Of a stretch of DNA of 12,871 bases, positions 5,529 to 12,871 are shown piece after piece. The position numbers and the translations under genes are program-made. The notes under the pieces were generated by a model. That model searched no databases. It was not told the DNA's origin and was given only the letters and a program-made list of their open reading frames with translations. The DNA comes from JAPWJZ01 sp035626855 (GTDB lineage Bacteria > Pseudomonadota > Alphaproteobacteria > Micavibrionales > UBA2020): positions 1-12,871 of the forward strand of contig DASPMW010000163.1 in assembly GCA_035626855.1 (NCBI GenBank). Reading direction: 5' to 3'. The stretch's first letter is position 1. Each line of letters begins with the position of its first letter.

Positions 5529-5858
5529 ATGACGGCTTCGATGGACGACCGCGAGAAGGTCTTCGAAAACAAGTTCAAGATGGATGAAGAACTGCGCTTC
5601 AAGGTGCAGATGCGCGCGACCAAGCTATTCGGCCAGTGGGCCGCGGCCAAGCTCGGCATCACCGACCCCGCTGGCGTCGAGAAATACGTGGATGGCGTGA
5701 TCGACGCGGATTTCGACGAGCCCGGCATCCAGGACGTGCTGCGCAAGGTGAAGGCGGATTTCGACGCCCGCGAGATGGATTCCGATATCGGTCATCTTGA
5801 GCGCGAATACAACCAGTGCCTTGCCGAAGCGAAGAAGCAGTTCGCGAGCCAGAATTAA
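5529..5858 (+). CDS. F1-ATPase inhibitor subunit zeta (DUF1476 family)
   Basis: 109 residues matching the alphaproteobacterial zeta subunit pattern: DREKVFENKF near the N-terminus (7-16), DEELRFK (19-25), LFGQWAAAKLG, DADFDEPG, then VLRKVKADFDA. As described for Paracoccus denitrificans, zeta binds F1 and blocks wasteful ATP hydrolysis while allowing synthesis, taking the place of mitochondrial IF1. The inhibitory region is the N-terminal helix; the rest forms a helical bundle. Length is usual (about 105-110 aa). The start at 5529 is chosen for AAGGAGGG at 5516-5523 and for agreement with the MTxxDDREK beginning of the family. The gene stands alone, with its own promoter and repeat-bearing leader and a REP-like element downstream. 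A second in-frame ATG at 5541 is possible but less likely. Confidence 0.9.
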   Translation: MTASMDDREKVFENKFKMDEELRFKVQMRATKLFGQWAAAKLGITDPAGVEKYVDGVIDADFDEPGIQDVLRKVKADFDAREMDSDIGHLEREYNQCLAEAKKQFASQN

Positions 5859-5877
5859 TTCTGAGACAGAGGCAGTA

Positions 5878-6017
5878 CCCTCACCCTAGCCCTCTCCCAG
5901 AGGGAGAGGGAACTGGGGACTTTTGCTGACGCAAAAGACGTTACAAAAATTATAATCTTGGTGGCATAGCCAGCTCGGGAATCCCCCCTCCCCCTGGGAG
6001 AGGGTTAGGGTGAGGGT
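5878..6017. repeat. Inverted pair of REP-like palindromes, element B
   Basis: The left arm (5878-5910) ends in CCCTCTCCC-AGA-GGGAGAGGG (5890-5910). The right arm (5983-6017), in opposite orientation, carries CCCCTCCCCC-like bases followed by GGGAGAGGGTTAGGGTGAGGG. A central hairpin CTTTTGC-TGAC-GCAAAAG occupies 5920-5937. The element fills the gap between the convergent zeta and helicase genes and ends one base before the helicase stop codon. Confidence 0.78.
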
Positions 6018-6018
6018 G

Positions 6019-8841
6019 CTACCCCTTGCTCTCTTCCCTCAAAAACTCGCGCGTCCTCTCGATCGCCTCTTTCAGCCCGATGCGCTCCACCTCGACACCA
6101 TCCGGGAAGGCGGAAAGCAAACGCGTGGGCAGCGCGCCGTCGAGCATGACGAAGACGCCTTTGTCATCGCTGCGGCGGATCAACCGGCCATAGGCCTGCT
6201 TGATCTTGAAGCGCGTCAGCATGTCATCGAGGTCCTTGCCGAAATGGTTGCGGCGGGCCTTGTGCAGGATCGTCGGGCGCGGCCAGGGCACGCGGTCATA
6301 GACGACGAGGCGCAGCGAGCGGCCCGGCACGTCGATGCCGTCGCGCGTGGCATCCGTCCCAAGCAAACAGGCGTTTTCTTCCTCGCGGAAAATATCGATG
6401 AGCGTGCCGGTATCGAGCGGATCGACATGCTGGGCGTAGAGGTGCAGGTTTGATTCCGCGAGCGGCTCCGCGATTTTGTCGTATACCGCGCGCAACCGCT
6501 GCACGGCGGTAAAGATGCCGAGCGCGCCGCCGCCCGATGCCTTGAACAATTCCCGGAAGGCGGCGGCCGCCTCGCCCGGGTTTTCCTTCTTCACATCGCC
6601 CACGACCAGCACGCGCGTCTGCGCGGCATAGTTGAAGGGGGAGGGAACGTGGAACAGCTTCGGCTCCTCCGGCGTGCCGAGCACGGCCGAGCCGGTGCGC
6701 GCCTTCGGGCTTTTCCAGCCTTCGTGATCGTCGAGTGATATATCGCGCAGGGTGGCGGAGGTAACGACGACGCCATGTGCGTGCGGCTTCAGCACTTCGG
6801 CAAAGACTTTTGCAGGGTCAACGTAATAGCGGTAATAGCCCGCATCGTAATCCTTGCCGTCGGCGCGGGTGACCTCCAGCCAGTCGACGAATTCGGGACT
6901 GCCGTTGTCCTGCACCGGCGTGCGCAGCGCGATCAGCATGGCGATCCAGCCGCCGATTTCATGCGCGGCGCGGCGGTAGAGGCTGTTGCGGATGAAATGG
7001 ATGCGCTCGCGCTGCGCGGTGTCGAGGGTTTCGGCCTCGTCCTCGAGCTTTTGTTTCAGGCTGGCGATCAGCGCGTTCATCGGGCGCTGCAGGTCTTTGA
7101 GGCGGTTTTCCAGCTTCTGCGCGGCTTCCAGCAATCCCGGAACGGGGGGCAGGGTTTGCGTCTCGAGCGAATAATAGCCGCCATGTTCCTTGGTGCGGGC
7201 ATAGACCTGCTGGCGGCAGATGAGCAGGAATTCCTCCGCCGCGCCCTTCGGGGCGTTTTCGGCCATGCGCTGCCGCCATTGCGGGCCGGGCAGGGCTTTC
7301 GCCGCCTCCATGATCTCCTCGACCAGCGCGACCGCGACATCGTCGCCCGCGACGATATCCTCGATGCGGCGCTTAAGGCCGCGGGCGCGGGTTTTCTGGC
7401 CGGTTTCGGTGCCCAGCAGCCAGCGGCGCAGGTCGCTTGTCCACTGGCCGTTCAGCTGCGCGTCAAAGGCGCTATCGGCGGCCTCGAACAAATGATGGCC
7501 TTCATCGAAGATATAGCGGCCGGGCAGCACGTCGTCGGGGCCGCTCGACGCCGTCTGGTGCATGACGAGCGCGTGATTGGCGATCACGATATCGGCGCGT
7601 TTCGATTTGCGGATGCTTTTTTCGACGAAGCATTTGTTGAAATGCGGGCAGGCGGAATAGATGCATTCGCCGCGCTTGTCGGCGAAGGCGGCAAAGCGCG
7701 TCCAGCCCATGAGGCCGGTCAGCCAGCCCGGAAATTCCTTGCCCATCAGGTCGCCGTCGCTCGTGACGGCCGCCCAGCGGGTCATGAGGCCGAGCGCCAT
7801 GGCGCTCAAATCGTTTACCGCGACACCCTGCGATGCCGCCGCGTCTTCCAGGTTCAGCAGGCAGATATAATTCTCCCGCCCCTTGCGGGTCACGACCTTG
7901 CGCGCCTTGGTGACGGGATCGTCGTAAAGTTTGTCGAGCTCGCCATCGACCTGCCTTTGCAGGTTGCGGGTATAGGTGGAAACCCAGACCGGACCGCCGT
8001 TTTTCTCCGCCCAGATCGTGGCGGGGGCGAGATAGCCGAGGGTCTTGCCGGTACCGGTGCCGGCCTCCGCCAGCACGACATGCGTCTGGTTTTCGTCATG
8101 GCAGGGGGAGAAGGCGCGGGCAAGCGCGGCGGAATAATCGCGCTGCTGCGGCCGGTCCTCGACGGAGGGACGCTTGGTCAGTTTTAACAGGCGTTCTTCG
8201 ACTTCGCGCGCGTCGATGCCGATATGGCTGGCGGGCGGCTCCGGCGCGGCTTGAGCCCATTCGGGAAGCTTGTCCCAGATTTTGACGGCCGCGCGCATCT
8301 CGCCGCGGCTGGGCGGATCGACATCGCGGCCGAGCGCGGCCAGCACGACGGGCGTCCAGGGCCAGCCGCTGTTGAAATCCTGCGACTGGTCGCTGCCCAT
8401 GCGCCCCATCACCGCGGCGATGCCGGCGGGGTCGGATTTTTCCTCCCGCCCGGGCGCCGCGAGGTCGGCGAGCAGGTGGCGGATGCCGTCGCGCAGCGCA
8501 AGGCACTGGTCCTCGGGTGCTTCCGGCTCCATAAGGCCGAGCGCCTTGGCGATGCCGCGCGGCGTGGGCACGCAGAAGCGGCCCGGATGGATAAAGGCGA
8601 ACAGCTCCAGCACGTCATAGGCGGGGAAGCGCTCGACTTTGAGGCGTGCGGCCAGCTGCGGGCCGTTGCAGATGATCGGCATGACGCCCTGGCAGATTGC
8701 GCGCGCCTCCGCATCGCTCACCTGTTTGATCTCGCCGTCGAGCGTCAGGCACCATAGCCGCTGCCCCGCCAACGCCAGCACGGGCGCTTTCGGGATGACA
8801 AGGCGCTTTTGCGCACGCTGTTCGACAACGGCGTTGGTCAT
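6019..8841 (-). CDS. ATP-dependent DNA helicase, DinG/Rad3 (XPD-like) family
   Basis: 940 residues, a superfamily 2 helicase expected to unwind DNA 5' to 3' using ATP. Seen motifs are Walker A EAGTGTGKT (259-267), the Walker B/DEAH variant DEGHH (446-450), VIANHALV (419-426), motif V-like GTDATRDGIDVPG (828-840) and motif VI QAYGRLIRR (882-890). Four cysteines, C328, C393, C398 and C404, fit the iron-sulfur cluster of XPD/DinG helicases between motifs Ia and II. About 230 residues precede the helicase core without a motif I know, so the protein is longer than E. coli DinG or YoaA (roughly 640-715 aa); extended forms are common in alphaproteobacteria. It likely acts in replication, repair or R-loop removal. 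It is transcribed alone, convergent with the zeta gene. Confidence 0.9.
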   Translation of the reverse strand: MTNAVVEQRAQKRLVIPKAPVLALAGQRLWCLTLDGEIKQVSDAEARAICQGVMPIICNGPQLAARLKVERFPAYDVLELFAFIHPGRFCVPTPRGIAKALGLMEPEAPEDQCLALRDGIRHLLADLAAPGREEKSDPAGIAAVMGRMGSDQSQDFNSGWPWTPVVLAALGRDVDPPSRGEMRAAVKIWDKLPEWAQAAPEPPASHIGIDAREVEERLLKLTKRPSVEDRPQQRDYSAALARAFSPCHDENQTHVVLAEAGTGTGKTLGYLAPATIWAEKNGGPVWVSTYTRNLQRQVDGELDKLYDDPVTKARKVVTRKGRENYICLLNLEDAAASQGVAVNDLSAMALGLMTRWAAVTSDGDLMGKEFPGWLTGLMGWTRFAAFADKRGECIYSACPHFNKCFVEKSIRKSKRADIVIANHALVMHQTASSGPDDVLPGRYIFDEGHHLFEAADSAFDAQLNGQWTSDLRRWLLGTETGQKTRARGLKRRIEDIVAGDDVAVALVEEIMEAAKALPGPQWRQRMAENAPKGAAEEFLLICRQQVYARTKEHGGYYSLETQTLPPVPGLLEAAQKLENRLKDLQRPMNALIASLKQKLEDEAETLDTAQRERIHFIRNSLYRRAAHEIGGWIAMLIALRTPVQDNGSPEFVDWLEVTRADGKDYDAGYYRYYVDPAKVFAEVLKPHAHGVVVTSATLRDISLDDHEGWKSPKARTGSAVLGTPEEPKLFHVPSPFNYAAQTRVLVVGDVKKENPGEAAAAFRELFKASGGGALGIFTAVQRLRAVYDKIAEPLAESNLHLYAQHVDPLDTGTLIDIFREEENACLLGTDATRDGIDVPGRSLRLVVYDRVPWPRPTILHKARRNHFGKDLDDMLTRFKIKQAYGRLIRRSDDKGVFVMLDGALPTRLLSAFPDGVEVERIGLKEAIERTREFLREESKG

Positions 8842-8943
8842 GAAGCTTTCTTAAAAACAGTTCTCGTTTTGTTTTACAGGAAAGGGGCGTCAGCGGCCAC
8901 TTATTTCATATAAATGGCGCGGTCCGGTTGCAGAGCGCGCTGA

Positions 8944-9438
8944 TCAGGCTGCCGGTGGTTTCAGCTTCGCCGCGAGGTCGGGGAAGTTCTGCTCGATGCG
9001 CTGCCAACGGTGCGGATCGGCCTCGATGAACTCATCGATTTTCTTACCGGTGTATTGCGCGATTTCATCGGCATAGCGCTCGCGCATGAGGTGCCATTCG
9101 CGGTTGAGCTTTTCGGCGGGGCCGTAGGCCGCGATATCGCCGCGCATGCGCGCCACATCGACCGAGGCCGCGATTTTGGCGAGACGCTGGTATTCCTCGG
9201 AAATTTCGGGGTGTTTCGCCGCGACATCGTTGAAGTATTCGGACGCCTTGCGCGCCTTGAAGGTGCCGAGATCGATCGCATCCTTGACACGGCCGATGAT
9301 TTCCTGCGTTTCCTGCTGGATGGCCTCCGCCTCGCGGCGCAGGCGGGCGAGTTCTTTTTGCTGCTTGCCGGTCGCCATGTCGTAGAGGGTTTTCGGTGAA
9401 TCCTTGATTGCCGACAGCATTTCCTTCAGGCTCTTCAT
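8944..9438 (-). CDS. Predicted helical protein of unknown function (164 aa)
   Basis: I do not recognise this protein. It is charged and almost wholly helical by composition. Residues about 25-55 (from KQQKELARLRREAEAI on) look like a coiled coil, followed by helices with many Glu, Arg and aromatic residues (REWHLMRERYADEI at 113-126). There is no signal peptide or membrane segment, so it is probably cytoplasmic. The start is supported by GAAGGA with 7 bases before the ATG and by a good minus-strand promoter at 9482-9509. The gene is divergent from the M49-like peptidase, and the two share a 151-base gap with both promoters, so they may be coregulated. About 100 bases, with no clear terminator, separate it from the helicase downstream, so read-through is possible. 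Confidence 0.75.
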   Translation of the reverse strand: MKSLKEMLSAIKDSPKTLYDMATGKQQKELARLRREAEAIQQETQEIIGRVKDAIDLGTFKARKASEYFNDVAAKHPEISEEYQRLAKIAASVDVARMRGDIAAYGPAEKLNREWHLMRERYADEIAQYTGKKIDEFIEADPHRWQRIEQNFPDLAAKLKPPAA

Positions 9439-9481
9439 GCCAAGTCCTTCAACATATTCGGTAATTTCAAATTATGCGGCT

Positions 9482-9509
9482 ATTATATGGCGGCTTTTCG
9501 CGATTGCAA
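9482..9509 (-). promoter_or_regulatory. Predicted promoter of the 164-aa helical protein
   Basis: On the minus strand, TTGCAA (9504-9509), a 16-base spacer and a perfect TATAAT (9482-9487). Transcription would begin near 9475, giving a leader of about 37 bases that includes GAAGGA before the ATG at 9438. Confidence 0.6.
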
Positions 9510-9521
9510 TTCGTAATTTTA

Positions 9522-9561
9522 TTGGCGCATCCTTTAGGAATCTGGTATTTAATTCCATAAT
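9522..9561 (+). promoter_or_regulatory. Possible promoter region of the M49-like peptidase
   Basis: Two overlapping options are seen: TTGGCG (9522-9527) with TATTTA (9546-9551) at an 18-base spacing, or the five-of-six -10 match CATAAT (9556-9561) with no good -35. The stretch is markedly AT-rich compared with the coding sequence. The exact boxes cannot be settled by eye. Confidence 0.35.
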
Positions 9562-9589
9562 ATTTTCACCGGCATTAAAGGATATGACG

Positions 9590-11380
9590 ATGACCGCACC
9601 CAAAAATTCCCCCAAAGCGCAATTCAACAAGGCCAGCCTCGGCGAGAACGGGGAGTTCACCTATGGCATCGGCCGCAAGCGTCTCGATGATATCGTGACT
9701 GAGAAAACCCGCACGCTCGATTTCACGCTGCCTGAGGCGGCCTATGACCAGCTCTCGGAGGCGAACAAGAAAGCGCTCGCGCATCTCGTGAAGGCCGCCA
9801 ATTTCCTCGACATCGTCTTCTTGAAGCAGGACCATCCCGACAATATCCGCGCGCGCGAGGTGCTGGAGAAAGCGGCGGCGGCAGGCGACAAGCGGGCCGA
9901 ACAATCGCTCGTGCTGTTCAACCTGCATAACGGCGTCGAAGGCCCCGATATGTATTCGTCCAAAACGAAACCGCTCCGCATCTTCAGCGACAAGAAGATC
10001 CAGCCGGGCAAGAATTTCTATCCGCAGGACATCACCAAAAAAGAACTCGCCGTTTATATCGTGGCGCATCCGGAACAGGCTTCCGCGCTGCTCTCCAACA
10101 ACACCGTCGTGCAGCGCGACGGCAACCGGCTGAAGGCTGTGCCTTATTCCGTCGCCTTCCGCGAGGAGATGGAGGGCGCGGCGCGCGAGCTACTGCTGGC
10201 CGCGAAAGAGACCGACCATAAAGGCTTCGCCGAATACCTGCGCTGGCAGGCGCAGGCGCTGGTCAACGACAGCGACCCCGAAATGGGCTACACCGCCGAC
10301 AAGCTCTGGATCAGCAACCTCGAGGACAGCCCGCTCGAATTCACCGTCGGCCGCGAGAATTACGAAGACCGCATGAGCGCCGATGTGGCGTCGGAGCCGC
10401 GCGTGCAGAAAGTGCTGGAGGAAAACGGCATTAAGGCCAAGGCAAAGGATTCCATCGGCACGCGCGTTGGCATCGTCAACAAGGACAGCTACTCCGAAAT
10501 CGCCGATTACCGCAAGCATCTGGAGGGCTTCGCCGCCACCATGCCGCATACGAACCAGTACAAGCAGCAGACGGAAAGTGGCGGCGCGAAGATGACCTTC
10601 GCCGATGTCGACCTGGTCGCGATCACCGGCGATTATGCCGCGGTGCGGGGCGGCATCACCATCGCGCAGAACTTGCCCAATTCCGACAAGCTCGCGGTCG
10701 AGCTGAAAGAAGGCAGCCGCCTTGTGTTCCACCGGCAGGTGCGGCAGGGCGGCGATCCTGCGGCGGAGAAACGCTTCCTCGACGCACTGATCGATCCGGC
10801 GCAGCACAAATGGCACGACAACAACGCCGATTTCCTGTTCACCGTCGGACACGAACTTGCCCATTCGCTCGGTCCCCGTGCGACGAAAGACGGGCGCGAC
10901 AAGTCGGGCTCGCTTGGCAAATACGGCGCGATGCTGGAGGAAAACAAGGCCGATGTGGCCTCGATCGCCATGACCGATTACTTCGTGCAGATCGGAAAAT
11001 TCACGCAAGAACAAGCGAACACGATTTACCTGACCTGGGCGGCGGGCGAGCTGCCGAACAAGCAGCCGTCGGAAGACGAGGCGCACCGCTCCCGCTCGAT
11101 CATGCAGCTGAATTACTTCCGCGAAAAGGGCGCGATCGAATTTGAAAAGGGCGGCAAGCTGAAAATCGTGCCGGAGAAAATGGGCCAGGCCGGCCGCGAC
11201 ATGCTGGCGGAGGTTGTGCAGCTACAGCTCGTCGGCGATGTGAACAAGGCAGAGGCGTTTGTGAAAAAATACGCGGCCTGGAACGATGCGCTCCAGCATG
11301 CGGCGGATGAAAAGATGAAATTGAAGCCCAAGCTGTATCGCAAGGTCCACCAACCGCTGCGGACGAAATTGTCGGCGTAA
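9590..11380 (+). CDS. M49-like zinc metallopeptidase (dipeptidyl peptidase III-related)
   Basis: 596 residues from the chosen ATG. The zinc site is HELAH (421-425) followed by SLGP, with LEENKAD (449-455) about 25 residues later supplying the third ligand (E450 or E451). The spacing and the text around it, including FYPQDITKKELAVYIVAHP, VAVPYS-like and NLEDSPLEFTVGRENYEDRM segments, match bacterial relatives of dipeptidyl peptidase III, which carry HExxH instead of the HExxxH (HEXXGH) of the eukaryotic enzyme. No signal peptide is seen, so it acts in the cytoplasm, probably trimming short peptides. AAAGGA at 9577-9582 fits the start at 9590 (7-base spacing) but not an ATG at 9584. The in-frame ATG at 9404 is rejected because it overlaps the divergent gene. 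True dipeptidyl peptidase activity is uncertain. Confidence 0.78.
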   Translation: MTAPKNSPKAQFNKASLGENGEFTYGIGRKRLDDIVTEKTRTLDFTLPEAAYDQLSEANKKALAHLVKAANFLDIVFLKQDHPDNIRAREVLEKAAAAGDKRAEQSLVLFNLHNGVEGPDMYSSKTKPLRIFSDKKIQPGKNFYPQDITKKELAVYIVAHPEQASALLSNNTVVQRDGNRLKAVPYSVAFREEMEGAARELLLAAKETDHKGFAEYLRWQAQALVNDSDPEMGYTADKLWISNLEDSPLEFTVGRENYEDRMSADVASEPRVQKVLEENGIKAKAKDSIGTRVGIVNKDSYSEIADYRKHLEGFAATMPHTNQYKQQTESGGAKMTFADVDLVAITGDYAAVRGGITIAQNLPNSDKLAVELKEGSRLVFHRQVRQGGDPAAEKRFLDALIDPAQHKWHDNNADFLFTVGHELAHSLGPRATKDGRDKSGSLGKYGAMLEENKADVASIAMTDYFVQIGKFTQEQANTIYLTWAAGELPNKQPSEDEAHRSRSIMQLNYFREKGAIEFEKGGKLKIVPEKMGQAGRDMLAEVVQLQLVGDVNKAEAFVKKYAAWNDALQHAADEKMKLKPKLYRKVHQPLRTKLSA

Positions 11381-11390
11381 CCTCTCAAGT

Positions 11391-11520
11391 CCCCTCTCCC
11401 GCTCTTGCGGGAGAGGGTTAGGGAGAGGGTGGGGACAGCTAAAAAATCCCAGCGAGCTGTTTTCGCCGTTCTTCCTCTCACCCTCTCCCCATCCCTCTCC
11501 CGCAAGCGCGGGAGAGGGGG
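11391..11520. repeat. Inverted pair of REP-like palindromes, element C
   Basis: The left arm contains CCCTCTCCCGC-TCTT-GCGGGAGAGGG (11392-11417); the right arm contains CCCTCTCCCGC-AAGC-GCGGGAGAGGG (11493-11518). Both have perfect 11-bp stems, the longest of the three elements. The tails (TTAGGGAGAGGGTGGGG and CCTCTCACCCTCTCCCC) point toward each other. A central hairpin ACAGCT (11435-11440) / AGCTGT (11455-11460), followed by TTT, lies between. It occupies most of the 245-base gap between the peptidase and the uvrA-like gene; the remaining 105 bases show no feature I can support. Confidence 0.82.
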
Positions 11521-11625
11521 AGCATCAAGTCGTTCAAAGGATTGGCTTTCCATTTGGTAGCCTGAGGGAGCGGAATCCGGTCATGCGCGTTAGCCCTATC
11601 GGCTTAACAGCGGCGCAGGTATCCC

Positions 11626-12871
11626 TTGCCAAAGGACGACAGAAACAACGGACCCGACCCCATCCTTGACAGCGGCTTTGTCGAGGTGCGTGGCGCGCGC
11701 GAGCATAACCTTAAGGACATCGATGTCCGCATCCCGCGCAACCAGCTGGTGGTTTTTACGGGCGTTTCCGGGTCGGGAAAATCCTCGCTCGCCTTCGGCA
11801 CCTTGTACGCCGAAGCGCAGCGTCGCTATTTTGAATCCGTTTCTCCCTATGCGCGGCGGCTGATCGACCAGGTGGGTGTGCCGGATGTGGATTCAATCGA
11901 CGGCCTGCCGCCTGCGGTCGCCCTGCAGCAGCAGCGTGGCACGCCTAGCGCGCGCTCGACGGTCGGCAGTCTCACCGCAATCTCTAACCTTATGCGCATG
12001 CTTTATTCCCGCGCGGGCACCTATCCGCCGCAGCAGCCCATGCTCTACGCGGAGGATTTTTCGCCGAATACGCCGCAGGGCGCCTGCCCCGCCTGCCACG
12101 GTATGGGCCGCGTCTATACCATGACGGAGGAATCCATGGTGCCCGACCCGTCGCTGACCATCCGCGAGCGGGCGATCGCGGCCTGGCCGACCGCCTGGGG
12201 CGGGCAAAACCTGCGCGACATTCTCGTCTCTCTCGGCCATGACGTCGATACGCCCTGGAAGAACCTGCCGAAGAAAACGCGGGACTGGATATTGTTCACG
12301 GACGAGCAGCCGGTCGTGCCGGTCTATGCCAGCTTCACGCCTGCCGAGACGAAGCAGGCGCTGAAGCGCAAGCTGGAGCCGAGCTATATGGGCACCTTCA
12401 GCAGCGCGAAGCGCAACCTCGAATACACCCTTGCCAATACCCAGAGCGCGCAGATGCGCAAGCGCGTGCTGCAATACATGCTCGCAGATAACTGCAAGAC
12501 CTGCCACGGAAAGCGGCTGAAGCGCGAGGCTTTGTCCGTCACCTTTGCGGGCTACGATATCGCAGAACTGTCGCGCCTCTCGCTCGTGCAACTGGCGGAG
12601 GTCATCCGCCCTGCAGCGCAAGGCGCGCTGGACCCCGCTTCGGTCGATGCGGGAAAACCCCTCAGCCGAAAGGCGGCGCAGGCGGCGGTCGACAAGCGCG
12701 TGCGGGAAGGTGGTGCCTCCCATGCAGGCGCGCCCGATGTGCGCCGCACTGAAAATCTCTCCATTGAAAAGCGCATGGCGGCCGAGCGGCTGTGCGGCGA
12801 GTTCCTCGACCGGCTGGAGCCGCTGATCGAGCTTGGCCTGGGCTATCTCTCGCTCGACCGCAGCACGCCGA
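11626..12871 (+). CDS. UvrA paralogue, UvrA2-like ATPase (3' end outside window)
   Basis: An open frame runs from TAA at 11605-11607 to the right edge without interruption: 415 codons from a TTG start at 11626, as no ATG precedes the conserved core. Family blocks are REHNLKDIDV, Walker A GVSGSGKSS (46-54), YAEAQRRYFESVSPYARR, DSIDGLPPAVALQQQ and STVGSLTAI, close to UvrA. After MLYSRAGTYP the text jumps to FSPNTPQGACPACHGMG (C154, C157), so about 120 residues found in canonical UvrA, including the UvrB-binding domain and the first CxxC of zinc module 1, are missing. CKTCHGKRLKRE (290-301) matches the CASCEGTRLRRE block. This is the UvrA2/DrrC-like arrangement linked to DNA-damage tolerance or DNA-binding drug resistance rather than classical UvrABC repair. 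The ABC signature and second ATPase lie beyond the edge. AGG at 11616-11618 is a weak Shine-Dalgarno match. Confidence 0.87.
   Translation, partial: MPKDDRNNGPDPILDSGFVEVRGAREHNLKDIDVRIPRNQLVVFTGVSGSGKSSLAFGTLYAEAQRRYFESVSPYARRLIDQVGVPDVDSIDGLPPAVALQQQRGTPSARSTVGSLTAISNLMRMLYSRAGTYPPQQPMLYAEDFSPNTPQGACPACHGMGRVYTMTEESMVPDPSLTIRERAIAAWPTAWGGQNLRDILVSLGHDVDTPWKNLPKKTRDWILFTDEQPVVPVYASFTPAETKQALKRKLEPSYMGTFSSAKRNLEYTLANTQSAQMRKRVLQYMLADNCKTCHGKRLKREALSVTFAGYDIAELSRLSLVQLAEVIRPAAQGALDPASVDAGKPLSRKAAQAAVDKRVREGGASHAGAPDVRRTENLSIEKRMAAERLCGEFLDRLEPLIELGLGYLSLDRSTP

Noticed and set aside
6775..8187. 470-codon open frame on the plus strand opposite the helicase gene
   Set aside because: It lies entirely antisense to a gene with clear helicase motifs; its Arg/Ala/Gly-rich translation resembles no family and is the usual shadow frame in GC-rich DNA.
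9404..9589. Upstream ATG at 9404 (and 9584) as the start of the M49-like peptidase
   Set aside because: The 9404 start overlaps the divergent 164-aa gene and crosses AT-rich promoter sequence. AAAGGA is too close to 9584 but well placed for 9590.
10190..11086. 298-codon minus-strand frame opposite the peptidase
   Set aside because: It is antisense to the zinc-site region of a recognisable peptidase and has no family resemblance.

Overview
The window reads as a GC-rich alphaproteobacterial chromosome segment. The strongest lineage clue is the F1-ATPase zeta inhibitor (DUF1476 family) at 5529-5858, a subunit typical of alphaproteobacteria. Most of the remaining genes are housekeeping: NAD kinase, GTP cyclohydrolase I, an AlkA-type glycosylase, a DinG/Rad3-type helicase and a UvrA paralogue.

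Layout. 1-328 is the 3' end of nadK (+), which overlaps a convergent 117-aa unknown (-, 318-671) by 11 bases. 697-3988 holds two tandem modules on the + strand. Each has a promoter, a tiny leader ORF whose start falls about where transcription should start, a hairpin around the leader stop codon, about 100 nt of structured RNA, and then a roughly 470-aa protein of the glutamate-cysteine ligase (GCS2) superfamily. The first leader is Tyr/Phe-rich (MTKLSQIAVTYFAYAYFGG); the second ends in HHHWH (MTNRANISAALHHHWH). A rho-independent terminator separates the modules. 4128-5404 is an alkA-folE pair on the minus strand. 5424-5858 is the zeta gene behind a promoter and a 27-nt tandem repeat. 6019-8841 (-) is the helicase. 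8944-9438 (-) is an unknown helical protein, divergent from an M49-like (dipeptidyl peptidase III-like) zinc peptidase at 9590-11380 (+). 11626 to the right edge is a UvrA2-type ATPase with a TTG start, cut by the window.

Three gaps (about 3995-4118, 5878-6017 and 11391-11520) carry the same kind of element: two inverted C/T-rich REP-like palindromes flanking a central hairpin.

The notable system is the ligase pair. The duplication seems to have copied a promoter-leader-ligase cassette whose leaders then diverged to different codon sets (Tyr/Phe versus His/Trp). This suggests ribosome-mediated control of two ligase paralogues by different amino acids. The protein family, leaders, spacing and terminator can be read in the sequence; the regulatory mechanism and ligase substrates are inferred.
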